Source: an uncultured Alistipes sp.
GTDB lineage: Bacteria; Bacteroidota; Bacteroidia; Bacteroidales; Rikenellaceae
Direction: 5' to 3'
Assembly: GCA_944320685.1 (NCBI GenBank)
Contig: CALUIK010000004.1
Coordinates: forward strand, 62,001-126,000
DNA: 64,000 bases
Under the pieces are notes generated by a model. That model saw only the letters and a list, made by a program, of their open reading frames with translations. It did no database searches and was not told where the DNA came from. The translations under genes and the position numbers were made by a program. Shown one piece after another: positions 9,368 to 18,425 of this stretch; the first letter of the stretch is position 1; the number at the start of each line of letters is the position of its first letter.

Positions 9368-9931
9368 CTATTTTTTCAGTTCGGCGGCTACGGCGTCGAT
9401 GAGTTCCGCGAACTCCACTTCGTCATACCCTACCGACAGGTACGCCACATTGCCCTGCTTGTCGATGACGAAGTTGCGGGGGATGAAGTTCGAGGCGTAG
9501 AGCTTGTATATCGCCTGCTCGGGGTCGAGGCCCGCAGGGAACTTGTATCCGTTTTTCTGTAGGAAGGCCTTGACGGTCTTGGCCGCCTCTCCGCGAGATA
9601 TGGGCAGGAATAGGAATTCCTCGCCTGCGAAGCGGTCGATGATCTGTTTCTGTACGTGCTTGAGCTCCTCGCGGCATGGCGGACACCATGTGGCCCAGAA
9701 ATTTACGACCACGACTTTGCCTTTGAGTTCGGAGAGCGTGATCTTCGCCCCGTCGATCATCTCGACCGTGAAGTCGGGGGCCTTGCCGCCCACCTTCACG
9801 AGGGTCGATTCGGCGATCTGCTCCTGTTGCGATTTCTGTTGCGCGCATGCCGGAGCCAATGGCGCGGCAGCCGCTACTGCGATGGCGGCGGCAACTGTAA
9901 ATATCTTTATGCTGAATATGTTATGTGTCAT
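9368..9931 (-). CDS. TlpA/ResA-like periplasmic thioredoxin
   Basis: 187 residues. The N-terminal signal segment is hydrophobic (about 9-28) with likely cleavage after ACA. The thioredoxin fold has the redox motif C83-P-P-C86 in FWATWCPPC, and a cis-Pro region in SNFIPRNFVID. It probably acts as an envelope thiol-disulfide oxidoreductase. It lies between pyrH (35 bp upstream) and frr (25 bp downstream), an unusual guest in that pair. The Cys near the cleavage site (LAPAC) does not form a canonical lipobox, so I call a secreted rather than lipidated protein. Confidence 0.9.
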   Translation of the reverse strand: MTHNIFSIKIFTVAAAIAVAAAAPLAPACAQQKSQQEQIAESTLVKVGGKAPDFTVEMIDGAKITLSELKGKVVVVNFWATWCPPCREELKHVQKQIIDRFAGEEFLFLPISRGEAAKTVKAFLQKNGYKFPAGLDPEQAIYKLYASNFIPRNFVIDKQGNVAYLSVGYDEVEFAELIDAVAAELKK

Positions 9932-9966
9932 TATGGCTGTTGTTTGGCGTTTGTACCCTGTGTCTG

Positions 9967-10674
9967 TTATCGGTGCACCAGCGTGCCTATGTCCTCACCG
10001 TCGAGCACTTTTTGCAGGTTGCCGGCAGTGTCCATGTCGAAGACGATGATGTCGAGACCGTTCTCCTTGCAGAGCGTGAAGGCCGTCATATCCATCACCT
10101 TGAGGTTGCGCATGTATACCTCGTCGAAGGTTATGTCGTTGAATTTCACGGCTGCGGGGTCTTTCTCGGGGTCTGCCGTATATACTCCGTCGACGCGCGT
10201 ACCCTTGAACAGCACTTGGGCCTCGATCTCGATGCCGCGGAGCGCGGCGGCCGTATCTGTCGAGAAGTAGGGGTTCGAGGTGCCGCCGCCGATGATGACC
10301 ACGTATCCTGCCTCGAGATACTCTATGGCGCGGGCTTTGGAGTAGTACTCGCCTATGGGTTCCATGCGTATCGAGGTTAGGACCTTGGCCTTGGTGCCGT
10401 TGCTTTCGAGGGCCGAATGCAGCGCCAGCGAGTTGATTACCGTGGCGAGCATCCCCATCTGGTCGCCCTTTACGCGGTCGAAGCCGCGGCCGACGCCCTG
10501 CAGACCGCGGAAGATGTTGCCGCCGCCGATGACGATGCCTATCTCGGTGCCTGCGGCGGCCGCGGCGCCGATCTGTTCGGCGTATGATTGCAGCACGGCA
10601 GGCGAGAGACCGAACTTCTGTCCGCCCTGAAGCGACTCGCCGCTCAATTTGAGCAGTATGCGTTTGTATTTCAT
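9967..10674 (-). CDS. pyrH: UMP kinase
   Basis: 235 residues, the full bacterial UMPK length, of the amino-acid-kinase fold. ILLKLSGESLQGG is the N-terminal phosphate-binding segment, GGGNIFRG and KGDQMGMLATVIN line the UMP site, and GTSNPYFSTDTAAALR is the conserved allosteric/active-site stretch. It phosphorylates UMP to UDP with ATP. It is the first gene of a minus-strand run through the TlpA-like gene and frr, divergent from the sphingolipid enzyme gene. Confidence 0.98.
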   Translation of the reverse strand: MKYKRILLKLSGESLQGGQKFGLSPAVLQSYAEQIGAAAAAGTEIGIVIGGGNIFRGLQGVGRGFDRVKGDQMGMLATVINSLALHSALESNGTKAKVLTSIRMEPIGEYYSKARAIEYLEAGYVVIIGGGTSNPYFSTDTAAALRGIEIEAQVLFKGTRVDGVYTADPEKDPAAVKFNDITFDEVYMRNLKVMDMTAFTLCKENGLDIIVFDMDTAGNLQKVLDGEDIGTLVHR

Positions 10675-10844
10675 GGTGCGTGTCGTATTTTATGCTTTTG
10701 CGAAGATAAGAAAAAATCTTGTTTTGCGCAATGCGGCGGCTCTTTTAGCGGGGTAATGTCGCGGTGGTAAGTATAAATACTTATTTTTCGGCCGGCGCGG
10801 GGCATAAGTCTGTCCATGAATGTCATTTGTTAGGAATTTTGCGC

Positions 10845-10896
10845 TATCTTTGTGTTGCTTAAAACGAGATGCGCCGCCGCGATTCCGCCGCGGCGG
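10845..10896 (+). promoter_or_regulatory. promoter -7 element and 5'UTR hairpin for the alpha-oxoamine synthase gene
   Basis: TATCTTTG at 10845-10852 is a perfect TAnnTTTG element. A TTTG at 10826-10829 is only 15 bp upstream, shorter than usual. The leader of about 85 nt starts with a GC hairpin (10874-10881 with 10889-10896). Confidence 0.55.
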
Positions 10897-10941
10897 GGAA
10901 CTATGGTGATAATAGTTACAAATCAATAATTTATTGACGAT

Positions 10942-12213
10942 ATGGTAGATATTTTCGAAAGACTTGAGAAGAATGCCGGAGGTCCCATAGGCCAGTACAT
11001 GCAGAGAGTGCACGGTTACTTCGCATTCCCCAAGCTGGAGGGCGAGATCGGCCCCCACATGCGTTTCCGTGGTAAGATGATGCTCAACTGGAGCCTTAAC
11101 AACTACCTCGGTCTGGCCAACCACCCCGAGGTCCGCAAGGCAGACGCCGCAGGTGCCGCCGAGTTCGGTATGGCAGCCCCGATGGGTGCCCGCATGATGA
11201 GCGGTCAGACGAAATACCACGAGCAGCTCGAGCGCGAGTTGGCCGAGTTCGTCGGCAAGGAGGACGCTTTCCTGCTCAACTACGGCTATCAGGGTATGGT
11301 GTCGATCATCGACTGCCTGCTTTCGCCGCGTGACGTGGTGGTCTATGATGCCGAGGCGCATGCCTGCATCATCGACGGCCTGCGTCTGCACAAAGGCAAG
11401 CGTTTCGTCTATGCCCACAACAACGAGGAGTCGTTCCGCCTGCAACTCAAGCATGCGACCGATCTGGCCGAAGAGCAGCGCGGCGGCGTGCTGGTCATTA
11501 CCGAAGGTGTCTTCGGCATGAAGGGTGATCTGGGCTTCCTTGACGTGATCACCAAAGCCAAGAAGGATTTTAATTTCCGCGTTCTGGTGGACGACGCCCA
11601 CGGTTTCGGCACCATGGGCCCGGGCGGCCGCGGTACGGCGGCGCACTTCGGCGTGACGGATCAGATCGACGTGCTCTTCAACACCTTCGCCAAGTCTATG
11701 GCAGGTATCGGCGCCTTTGTCAGCGGCCCACGCTGGCTCATCAACCTGCTGCGTTACAACATGCGTTCGCAGCTCTACGCCAAGTCGCTGCCCATGCCTA
11801 TGGTTATCGGTGCGTTGAAGCGTCTGGAACTTATCCGCAACCACCCCGAGTATCAGCAGAAGCTGTGGGAGATCACCCGGGCCCTGCAGAGCGGTCTTAA
11901 GGAGAACGGCTTTGACATCGGTGTGACGCAGTCGCCCGTGACCCCCATCTACATGAAGGGCGGTAACGAAGAGGGTACAAACCTCATTGTCGACCTGCGC
12001 GAGAACCATGCGCTCTTCTGCTCGATCGTGATATACCCCGTCATTCCGAAGGGCGAGATTATCCTGCGAGTGATCCCTACGGCGGCACATACCATGGAGG
12101 ATGTGAAGTACACCATCGACGCATTCAAGGCCGTGCGCGACAAGTTCGAGGCCGGTTACTACCGTTCGATGCCTATTCCCATGATGGCTGATCCCGATTT
12201 CAAGGTTCGGTAG
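10942..12213 (+). CDS. serine palmitoyltransferase-like alpha-oxoamine synthase (sphingolipid or sulfonolipid synthesis)
   Basis: 423 residues, fold type I PLP enzyme. Visible motifs are NWSLNNYLGLANHPEV at the N-terminus, VDDAHGFGTMG (PLP-binding Asp and His) and NTFAKSMAGIG with the Schiff-base lysine K251. No membrane segment is present, as in soluble bacterial SPTs. It would condense an acyl thioester with serine to give 3-ketosphinganine. Family knowledge adds an alternative: Alistipes makes sulfonolipids, and a close homologue there uses cysteate in place of serine. The sequence alone does not settle the amino-acid substrate. It is monocistronic, with its own promoter and terminator. 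Confidence 0.88.
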   Translation: MVDIFERLEKNAGGPIGQYMQRVHGYFAFPKLEGEIGPHMRFRGKMMLNWSLNNYLGLANHPEVRKADAAGAAEFGMAAPMGARMMSGQTKYHEQLERELAEFVGKEDAFLLNYGYQGMVSIIDCLLSPRDVVVYDAEAHACIIDGLRLHKGKRFVYAHNNEESFRLQLKHATDLAEEQRGGVLVITEGVFGMKGDLGFLDVITKAKKDFNFRVLVDDAHGFGTMGPGGRGTAAHFGVTDQIDVLFNTFAKSMAGIGAFVSGPRWLINLLRYNMRSQLYAKSLPMPMVIGALKRLELIRNHPEYQQKLWEITRALQSGLKENGFDIGVTQSPVTPIYMKGGNEEGTNLIVDLRENHALFCSIVIYPVIPKGEIILRVIPTAAHTMEDVKYTIDAFKAVRDKFEAGYYRSMPIPMMADPDFKVR

Positions 12214-12231
12214 AATTTGTAGAACCGATAC

Positions 12232-12274
12232 ATGGCAAAGACCCGCGGAGACATTCTCCGCGGGTCTTTGCCAT
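12232..12274. terminator. 20-bp perfect palindrome, bidirectional terminator
   Basis: The arms 12232-12251 and 12255-12274 are perfectly complementary with a 3-nt loop. It lies between the convergent oxoamine synthase gene and the minus-strand gene ending at 12391. No long T-tract follows, so some termination may depend on Rho. Confidence 0.7.
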
Positions 12275-12390
12275 TCGGGCGGTACGACGGTATACTGCTG
12301 GTGCAGGTGTGTGAAAAATACGCGGGCCGCAGTGTGCGGTTGCGGCATCTCGAAACTGATATATACCGGGGCTGCCGGTCCCGGCGCGGA

Positions 12391-13281
12391 CTATTGCCGC
12401 CCCGCATTCACCGCGCGTACGGCTTCGAGCCGGAAACGGTAGATGAGGTTGCGCTCGGGGTGGTTCGCGACGTGGAACGACAGGTATAGCCAGCGGCCTT
12501 TTATGTCGAGCCCCTCGGGTTCATGACCGATGTGGTTCAGGTCAACAAGGCGCAGTTGCCGCCCTGTGGCGGCATCCGTCACATGCATGCGGCAGCCGCG
12601 TGACGGCACGCCGTCGGGAAGGTATAGGCAGCGTTTTTCCGCGACGCTCCCCTGTGGTATGGCTATGTCGCCTACGGAGATGTCCCCCAGCGCGTCTGCG
12701 GCCGTGAGGCGTACGGTGCCTTCGGCGTCCGAATCGGCGAGGCGCGGCAGCGCGAAGCGCCGGAAGGTGCGCCTGCCTTCGACGGTGCAGTAGGCGTAGA
12801 GTATTCTCCTCTTGCGGTCGACGCACCAATCCATGGGGCCCGTGCAGTCGTCGCCGTCGTATATTATTCTCTGTACTATGCGGGAGCCTTCGACCGATAT
12901 GTCGGTTACGTAGCAGGCGCGTCCGCCGCGGCATTCAGATATGTAGAGGAGCGGGAATTTCGACTTGCGCGAGTATCTTTCCACGCCGAACGAGGCGTTG
13001 TTGCAGTGCGAATCGTTCCCCTCGAGCTTGAATGTGCCGACGAAGCGGCGGCGTTTCATGTCGAGGACGACACACTGCCCCTTGTCATGGAGCGAGAAGG
13101 CGTAACGGCCCCATATGGCCAGCCCTTGGGATGAACCTTCGATGCTGACGGCCGCTGTGTCGATCAATTCCGATGTGTCAAGATACAGCTCTCCATCGTA
13201 TGCGGGGAGCAGGTACCGCTGGGCCGGTGCTGTCGCTGCCGAGCATATGAGCGCCAATGCTGTCAGAATGAACCGTCTCAT
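12391..13281 (-). CDS. secreted protein of unknown function
   Basis: 296 residues. The start is the ATG at 13281, which shares its A with the dxs stop (TGATG); this start gives a clean signal peptide, MRRFILTALALICSAATAPAQ. The rest contains recurring short beta-like stretches (for example GLAIWGRYAFSLHD, LLYISECRGGRACYV, RRILYAYCTV, WLYLSFHV) that could form a beta-propeller; this is a guess. I do not recognise the family. Translational coupling to dxs suggests co-expression but gives no clear functional link. Confidence 0.75.
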   Translation of the reverse strand: MRRFILTALALICSAATAPAQRYLLPAYDGELYLDTSELIDTAAVSIEGSSQGLAIWGRYAFSLHDKGQCVVLDMKRRRFVGTFKLEGNDSHCNNASFGVERYSRKSKFPLLYISECRGGRACYVTDISVEGSRIVQRIIYDGDDCTGPMDWCVDRKRRILYAYCTVEGRRTFRRFALPRLADSDAEGTVRLTAADALGDISVGDIAIPQGSVAEKRCLYLPDGVPSRGCRMHVTDAATGRQLRLVDLNHIGHEPEGLDIKGRWLYLSFHVANHPERNLIYRFRLEAVRAVNAGRQ

Positions 13282-15170
13282 CAGAGCATCTCCTTTATTG
13301 CACGTTCGATGCCGTCGGTGTCGTATCCGCAAAGAGCCTGCAACTGTGCCACGGTGCCTTGTTCGATGAAGCTGTCGTGGATGCCGAGCGAGCGGACGCG
13401 GGGTGTCAGTCCGTTGTCGGCAAAGAATTTTGTGACGGCCTCGCCGACGCCACCGCGCAGGATGCCGTCCTCGACCGTAAGTATGCGGTCGAAGCGTGTG
13501 GCGGCTTCGCGCAGCAGATCCTCGTCCAGAGGTTTTGCGAAACGCAGGTCGTAGTGGGCTATGGTGAAGGGACCGCTGCGTTCGATGCGGGCAATGGCCT
13601 CGGCGGCGGCATTGCCTGTCGTGCCTATGGTTATGACGGCCATATCCTTGCCATCCTTCAGACGGCGGCCCTTGCCAGTGGGTATGGCCTCGAAGGGCAC
13701 GCCGCGCCATTCGATCCCTTCGCCGCATCCCCGCGGATAACGTATTGCATAGGGCGATTGCGTATTGACGGCCGTGTAGAGCATGTTGCGCAACTCGAGC
13801 TCGTTCGTGGGCGCAGCCACGATTATATCGGGTATGCACGAGAGATATGCCAGATCGAAGCTGCCGTGGTGCGTGGCTCCGTCCTCGCCGACGAGACCTG
13901 CACGGTCGATGCATAGCGTTACGGGCAGGCGTTGCAGCGCCACGTCGTGGATGATGTTGTCGTAGGCACGCTGCATGAACGTTGAGTATATGTTGCATAC
14001 GGGATGCAGGCCGCCGGCGGCAAGGCCTGCCGAGAATGTCACGGCGTGGCCTTCGGCAATGCCGACGTCGAAACAGCGGTCGGGCATCTCGCGCATCATT
14101 ATGTTGAGCGAGCATCCCGACGGCATGGCGGGGGTTATGCCCACGATGCGCCGGTCGGCGCGTGCCAGTTCGAGCAGCGTCTCGCCGAATACGTCTTGAT
14201 AGCGGGCCGCGGGGTCGTTCGACGGGGTGCGCTCGCCCGTGTCGGGTTTGAAGCGTCCGGGTGCGTGCCATACCGGCTGGTTGTCCTCGGCGGGGGTGTA
14301 GCCCTTGCCCTTAACGGTGATCACATGCAGCAACTTGGGCTGGGGGATGTTTTTCAGGGCCGAGAGTATGCGTACCAACTCATCGATGTTGTGGCCGTCG
14401 ATCTGTCCGAAGTAGCGGAAGTTGAGGCTCTCGAAGAGGTTGCTGTTCTGCAGCAGCCCCTGCTTCACGGCATTGCCGGCCTTCTGGCACAGGCGCAGCA
14501 ATGGCGGCACGTGGGCGAAGATGTTCCAGAGTTTGCGCTTGAAACGGTTGTAGTGACGCGATGTCGAGACGTGCGCCAAGTAGCTCTTCAAGGCACCGGT
14601 GCCCTCGTCGATGGACATCTCGTTGTCGTTGAGGATGACAAGTATGTCGGTCGATTTCTTCTCGCCGGCGTTGTTGAGCCCCTCGAACGCAAGGCCTCCC
14701 GTCATGGCGCCGTCGCCTATGACGGCCACGACCTTGCGCCGCTCGCCGCGCAGTTCCGCGGCCTTGGCCATGCCGTATGCCGCCGAGATGGATGTCGAGG
14801 CGTGGCCCGCGCCGAAGGCGTCGTATTCGCTCTCGCTCATGCGGGGGAAGCCGCTTATGCCGCCCAGCTTGCGGTTTGTTGGGAAGAGGTCGCGGCGTCC
14901 CGTGATGATTTTGTGGGCATATGCCTGATGCCCCACGTCCCACACGACCTTGTCGTCGGGCGTGTCGTATACGTAGTGTATGGCCACGGCGAGCTCCACG
15001 GCCCCGAGGCTCGAGGCGAGGTGCCCCGGGTTCTTCGAGCACTCCTCGATGATGTATTTGCGCAGCTCGCGGCAGTACTGCGGTAACTGCGCGACGGTGA
15101 GTTTCTTGAGGTCGGCCGGAGAGTTGACCTTATATAGCAGATCGTATTCTATCGTTTCGATTGAATTCAT
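13281..15170 (-). CDS. dxs: 1-deoxy-D-xylulose-5-phosphate synthase
   Basis: 629 residues from the ATG at 15170. An upstream in-frame start at 15215 would add 15 residues and would cross the promoter, so it is rejected. KNPGHLASSLGAVEL, the TPP-binding GDGAMTGGLAFEGLNNAG and the transketolase-type THHGSFDLAYL are all present. It condenses pyruvate and glyceraldehyde-3-phosphate, the first step of the MEP isoprenoid pathway and a source of thiamine and pyridoxal precursors. The downstream secreted protein overlaps its stop by one base. Confidence 0.97.
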   Translation of the reverse strand: MNSIETIEYDLLYKVNSPADLKKLTVAQLPQYCRELRKYIIEECSKNPGHLASSLGAVELAVAIHYVYDTPDDKVVWDVGHQAYAHKIITGRRDLFPTNRKLGGISGFPRMSESEYDAFGAGHASTSISAAYGMAKAAELRGERRKVVAVIGDGAMTGGLAFEGLNNAGEKKSTDILVILNDNEMSIDEGTGALKSYLAHVSTSRHYNRFKRKLWNIFAHVPPLLRLCQKAGNAVKQGLLQNSNLFESLNFRYFGQIDGHNIDELVRILSALKNIPQPKLLHVITVKGKGYTPAEDNQPVWHAPGRFKPDTGERTPSNDPAARYQDVFGETLLELARADRRIVGITPAMPSGCSLNIMMREMPDRCFDVGIAEGHAVTFSAGLAAGGLHPVCNIYSTFMQRAYDNIIHDVALQRLPVTLCIDRAGLVGEDGATHHGSFDLAYLSCIPDIIVAAPTNELELRNMLYTAVNTQSPYAIRYPRGCGEGIEWRGVPFEAIPTGKGRRLKDGKDMAVITIGTTGNAAAEAIARIERSGPFTIAHYDLRFAKPLDEDLLREAATRFDRILTVEDGILRGGVGEAVTKFFADNGLTPRVRSLGIHDSFIEQGTVAQLQALCGYDTDGIERAIKEML

Positions 15171-15174
15171 AATG

Positions 15175-15206
15175 CAAATATACGCAAAGGCGCGAGTAAT
15201 GGCAAA
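15175..15206 (-). promoter_or_regulatory. dxs promoter placing the transcript start at the ATG
   Basis: On the minus strand TTTG (15206-15203), a 20-bp spacer and TATATTTG (15182-15175) form a perfect Bacteroidetes promoter. The -7 element ends only 5 bp before the dxs ATG, so the predicted transcript start coincides with it. A second -7-like TATATTTG at 15266-15259, without a good -33, may give a leadered transcript. Confidence 0.6.
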
Positions 15207-15269
15207 AGAAAACACCGGTTTTCGAGATTACAGCCGCCATACCGTATCCTGTATTATCCAAATATAGGA

Positions 15270-15317
15270 AATCCGCGAACAAAATCCAACTTTGATCGGA
15301 ACTTTTGTCCGCGGATT
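15270..15317 (-). terminator. hairpin after the large thioredoxin-domain gene
   Basis: The 15-nt arms 15270-15284 and 15303-15317 pair with one mismatch. The element lies 80 bp after the stop of the minus-strand gene ending at 15397. No T-tract follows it. Confidence 0.45.
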
Positions 15318-15396
15318 GCGGCACGCTGTGCGGCGGTGCGGGGTATGCCTGCCGCCTGTACAGCCGGATGTATGCCTGCGGCCTTGCCGCGGCGCC

Positions 15397-17490
15397 TTAT
15401 TTCAGGTGCTTGCGAAGGTCGTCTGCCGAAGATAGATAGAATCCGTTGGTGATGACCTTGCCGTCGCGGCCGATGAGTACGGCATGCGGTATGCCCGAGA
15501 ACTCGAACAGGTGCGAAAGTCGGTTCCAGTCGTCGCTGCTGATGTATATATGCTCGCCCTTGATCGATTTCTCGGCCATCCACTTCTCGGCCGCTTCGCG
15601 CGGCGAGGCAGCCTCCTCGCAGATATAGAGGAACCGCACCGGCTCGCCGCTCAGCTCCTCGACGATATCTCTATGTGCAAGCATACCCGCGCGGCACGGC
15701 CCGCAACCCATGCCCCAGAAGTCGAGGTAGAGCAGGTTGCCTGCGTATGGCTCGATGATGCGCTGCAGCACCTTCTCCTCGGCCGTGGCGGGGGCCTTCG
15801 CCGCGGTGCCGGCATCCTTTTCGCCCGCTTCGGCGGCGCGCTTCTCTGCAATCTTCTCCTTCGCACGGATGTACCCCTCCACTATCTTGCGCGTGATGTA
15901 GGGATTGGTTATGGTAGTGAGCAAGTCCATCGTCGCCTCCATATGGGCATCGACATGCTCTTTCTCGTCTAAATAGTTCATGCCCTTGCACAAGTCTTCC
16001 AGTCTTAACAGATGGTCGCGTGCGCGCGTCACCTCGGCCATGAAACACTCCCCGATGCCGTACTTGAGCATGTTTTCGCTGTTAATGTGTTCAATGCTTT
16101 CGAGCAAGGTCGCGGCTACGGGCTCTTCGCCGTATCTTTTATTAACCGTATATTCATATGCGGCCCTCGAATGGCTGCGGAATACGGGATTGTACTCGCT
16201 GCGGTTGAATATCACCCACGTTGTTGAACTCATCAGCGTGAGGGGGTTGTCGTATATGAACTGTTGATAGTCGCGTATGGCGTTGAACATGCGCGAGGGG
16301 TCGAGTTTTTCGAAGTCGGGTACGATTGTATAGTGTATCGAACCGTCCTCGGCCGTGTTTCGCACCATTCCTTTACTGTTATACATCTGGTACAGGTCCT
16401 CCATGCTTTCCAGCAGTTCACATCCCGCATTTACCATCACCAGCTCCTTGCCGAACGACGACAGGGGAGTGTCGCGCAGGTATTGCTCGGCGAAGGTGCC
16501 GTCCCATACGCTGTTGTATTCGCCGGTCAGCTGGTCAATAATGGCTTCGGTCGCCGTGCGCCCCGCGGCAACTGAGTCCTCCATCTGCCTGTATAGGTCA
16601 TAGCCACGGGTATGGAAACGGTCGAGCAGCTTGTCGTTCAGTGCGTTTATCATGGCCGACTCGCCTGCCGAGCGGAATGCCGTGTTGTCGGAATTTATCG
16701 TGGCGAAGATTTCGAGCGTATCGCCCGGTATGAGCAGCCACGACGCCGCGGGAAAATCGACAAAGACATACTGCGGGTAATCTATCGGTATGTCGGCTTC
16801 GTAGGTGTGGTCGGGGCCTATTTCCGCCAGTACGGATGTTTCGCTATTGCTGACGTGGTCGTAGCCTGTCAGTTTTACGACCGACACACCTAACTCGGGC
16901 GAGTAGTTGTCCAGATGCACCTTGACGTGAGCCTTTGAGGATTTGCAGAACTCCATGCCGCGGTGGCGGCGGTAGTCGATGTTAACCTCGGCGCGGCTGG
17001 GTGGCAGGCTCAGGTAATATTCGGCGGTCATGGTGCGCGGGTCGGTGCCGTCATCCGCGACGGCAGGGGCTTTCGGCGCTTGCTTGACAAGGTGTACGCC
17101 GTAGACGTTATTGTGAGGCTGGTTGCCCTCCTCTACCATGTTGAGCCGCTCGACCGATGCGGGCACGGCCTCGAAGAGGAGCGTGCAGGGTATCTTGCCC
17201 GAGGCGGGCATATAGGTCTTCTTGCCGAGTTCGATCCCCTCGGCCCCGAGGATATGGTACTTGTTGCCCGTTGCGGGGTCTATGAGGTCGGTATCGGACG
17301 AAATCCTCACCCACCAGTTTGGGCGGTTGCGCAACTCGGCCTTGACGACGGTGCGGTCGCTGCCGAGCGAGATCTCCGTAAAGGTAATCCATGTGGGGAC
17401 GTAGTCGATGTCGGGATTCTCGATCACACGCTGTGCGGCAGCCGTGAGCGCAGCCGCAAGGGCGAACGACAGGAGCAGGAGTCTTTTCAT
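15397..17490 (-). CDS. large secreted protein with C-terminal TlpA-like thioredoxin domain
   Basis: 697 residues. Signal peptide MKRLLLLSFALAAALTAAAQ. The C-terminal 130 residues are a thioredoxin fold with the redox motif C596-G-P-C599 in DFWGMGCGPC and a cis-Pro in FSGIPHAVLIGRDG. The N-terminal 550 residues are probably periplasmic: the first 150 look beta-rich, and the centre, with many Arg/Glu/Leu stretches, looks helical. I do not recognise the N-terminal family. A role in periplasmic disulfide reduction or redox-linked maturation is inferred only from the C-terminal domain. Bacteroidetes often carry many such thioredoxin fusions. Confidence 0.85.
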   Translation of the reverse strand: MKRLLLLSFALAAALTAAAQRVIENPDIDYVPTWITFTEISLGSDRTVVKAELRNRPNWWVRISSDTDLIDPATGNKYHILGAEGIELGKKTYMPASGKIPCTLLFEAVPASVERLNMVEEGNQPHNNVYGVHLVKQAPKAPAVADDGTDPRTMTAEYYLSLPPSRAEVNIDYRRHRGMEFCKSSKAHVKVHLDNYSPELGVSVVKLTGYDHVSNSETSVLAEIGPDHTYEADIPIDYPQYVFVDFPAASWLLIPGDTLEIFATINSDNTAFRSAGESAMINALNDKLLDRFHTRGYDLYRQMEDSVAAGRTATEAIIDQLTGEYNSVWDGTFAEQYLRDTPLSSFGKELVMVNAGCELLESMEDLYQMYNSKGMVRNTAEDGSIHYTIVPDFEKLDPSRMFNAIRDYQQFIYDNPLTLMSSTTWVIFNRSEYNPVFRSHSRAAYEYTVNKRYGEEPVAATLLESIEHINSENMLKYGIGECFMAEVTRARDHLLRLEDLCKGMNYLDEKEHVDAHMEATMDLLTTITNPYITRKIVEGYIRAKEKIAEKRAAEAGEKDAGTAAKAPATAEEKVLQRIIEPYAGNLLYLDFWGMGCGPCRAGMLAHRDIVEELSGEPVRFLYICEEAASPREAAEKWMAEKSIKGEHIYISSDDWNRLSHLFEFSGIPHAVLIGRDGKVITNGFYLSSADDLRKHLK

Positions 17491-17546
17491 GACAACAGGG
17501 TGTTGGAATTATGGCGAATATAGTAAAAAAACGTCAAACTCAAACA

Positions 17547-17578
17547 ATATCGCCGACCTTTTTCAAGGTCGGCGATAT
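17547..17578 (-). terminator. intrinsic terminator after the radical SAM gene
   Basis: A perfect 14-bp stem (17547-17560 with 17565-17578) and TTTC loop. Reading the minus strand, a stretch rich in T, including a T7 run, follows 18 nt later. Confidence 0.75.
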
Positions 17579-17605
17579 GTTCCTGTTATGTGTTTTGGCG
17601 TGCCG

Positions 17606-18376
17606 TTATGCGGCCGTGCATGGGATGCCTGCCGCCTCGACGCGGCGCGCAATGGCCTGCAGCTCCTCCCTGCCCACCTTTTCGAGCGTGCGGCAGGGTG
17701 TGTCGCGGTCGAGCGAGTAAACCATCACCTGTCGCGGTGCTATCTGCCGCACAAGATCGAGCCATGCCGCAACCTCGCGTTCGGTGGTGTTGTCGACGCG
17801 GCGGCCGTTGCATGTCCCGCGCAGGAACATCGTCTGTACGATGAGCCTCCCGTCGAATAGTTTCATCAGCTCGACGGTGCGGGCTACGGTGTAGTCTCCC
17901 GCAGGGTTGTTGACGAGGCGCACCGTTTCGTCGAAGGCCGAGTCGAGTTTCAGCAGGTTGTTGTCCACGCGCAGCAGTGCGCGGCGCACATCCTCGCGGC
18001 CGATCTGTGTGGCGTTGCTCAACACCGACACCTTGGCCGTGGGGCAGTGCCGGTCGCGCAGGGCGAGCGTGTCGTCGATGATGGCCTCGAAGTCGGGGTG
18101 GAGCGTCGGTTCGCCGTTGCCGGCGAAGGTGATGACGTCGGGCGGGGTGCCGGCGGCGCACATGCGGTCGAGCGTTTCGGCCAGCATGCGGCTCACGTCC
18201 CCGCGGGCGTTGAAACGGCGGCGGCCGACGTGGTCGGCGTTCCAGCCGCACTCGCAGTATATGCAGTCGAAACTGCACAGTTTGGACTCCAAGGGCAGCA
18301 GATTCACCCCGAGCGAGAGCCCCAGACGGCGCGAATGCACGGGGCCGAAGATTATGTTGTCGTAGAGCGATGTCAT
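17606..18376 (-). CDS. radical SAM protein
   Basis: 256 residues. The 4Fe-4S ligands are C34, C38 and C41 in CSFDCIYC, the radical SAM CxxxCxxC motif, followed by FAGNGEPTLHP, the SAM-binding GE(P)xxx segment. No auxiliary cluster domain is evident. The N-terminus, IFGPVHSRRLGLSLGVNLL, is shared with a widespread group of uncharacterised radical SAM proteins. The substrate is unknown. It lies 49 bp after the AraC gene on the same strand and is probably co-transcribed. Confidence 0.88.
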   Translation of the reverse strand: MTSLYDNIIFGPVHSRRLGLSLGVNLLPLESKLCSFDCIYCECGWNADHVGRRRFNARGDVSRMLAETLDRMCAAGTPPDVITFAGNGEPTLHPDFEAIIDDTLALRDRHCPTAKVSVLSNATQIGREDVRRALLRVDNNLLKLDSAFDETVRLVNNPAGDYTVARTVELMKLFDGRLIVQTMFLRGTCNGRRVDNTTEREVAAWLDLVRQIAPRQVMVYSLDRDTPCRTLEKVGREELQAIARRVEAAGIPCTAA

Positions 18377-18425
18377 GTGGTAATGCTGTCTTGTATGTTG
18401 TATGGTATTGTTCGGTGCCGGTGCC

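Noticed and set aside
10690..12348. 552-codon minus-strand frame opposite the oxoamine synthase
   Set aside because: Antisense shadow that also crosses a promoter and the 12232-12274 palindrome.
13283..14271. N-terminal extension of the secreted unknown inside dxs
   Set aside because: The frame stays open through dxs but gives Arg/His-rich filler; the ATG at 13281 yields a proper signal peptide and a one-base overlap with the dxs stop.
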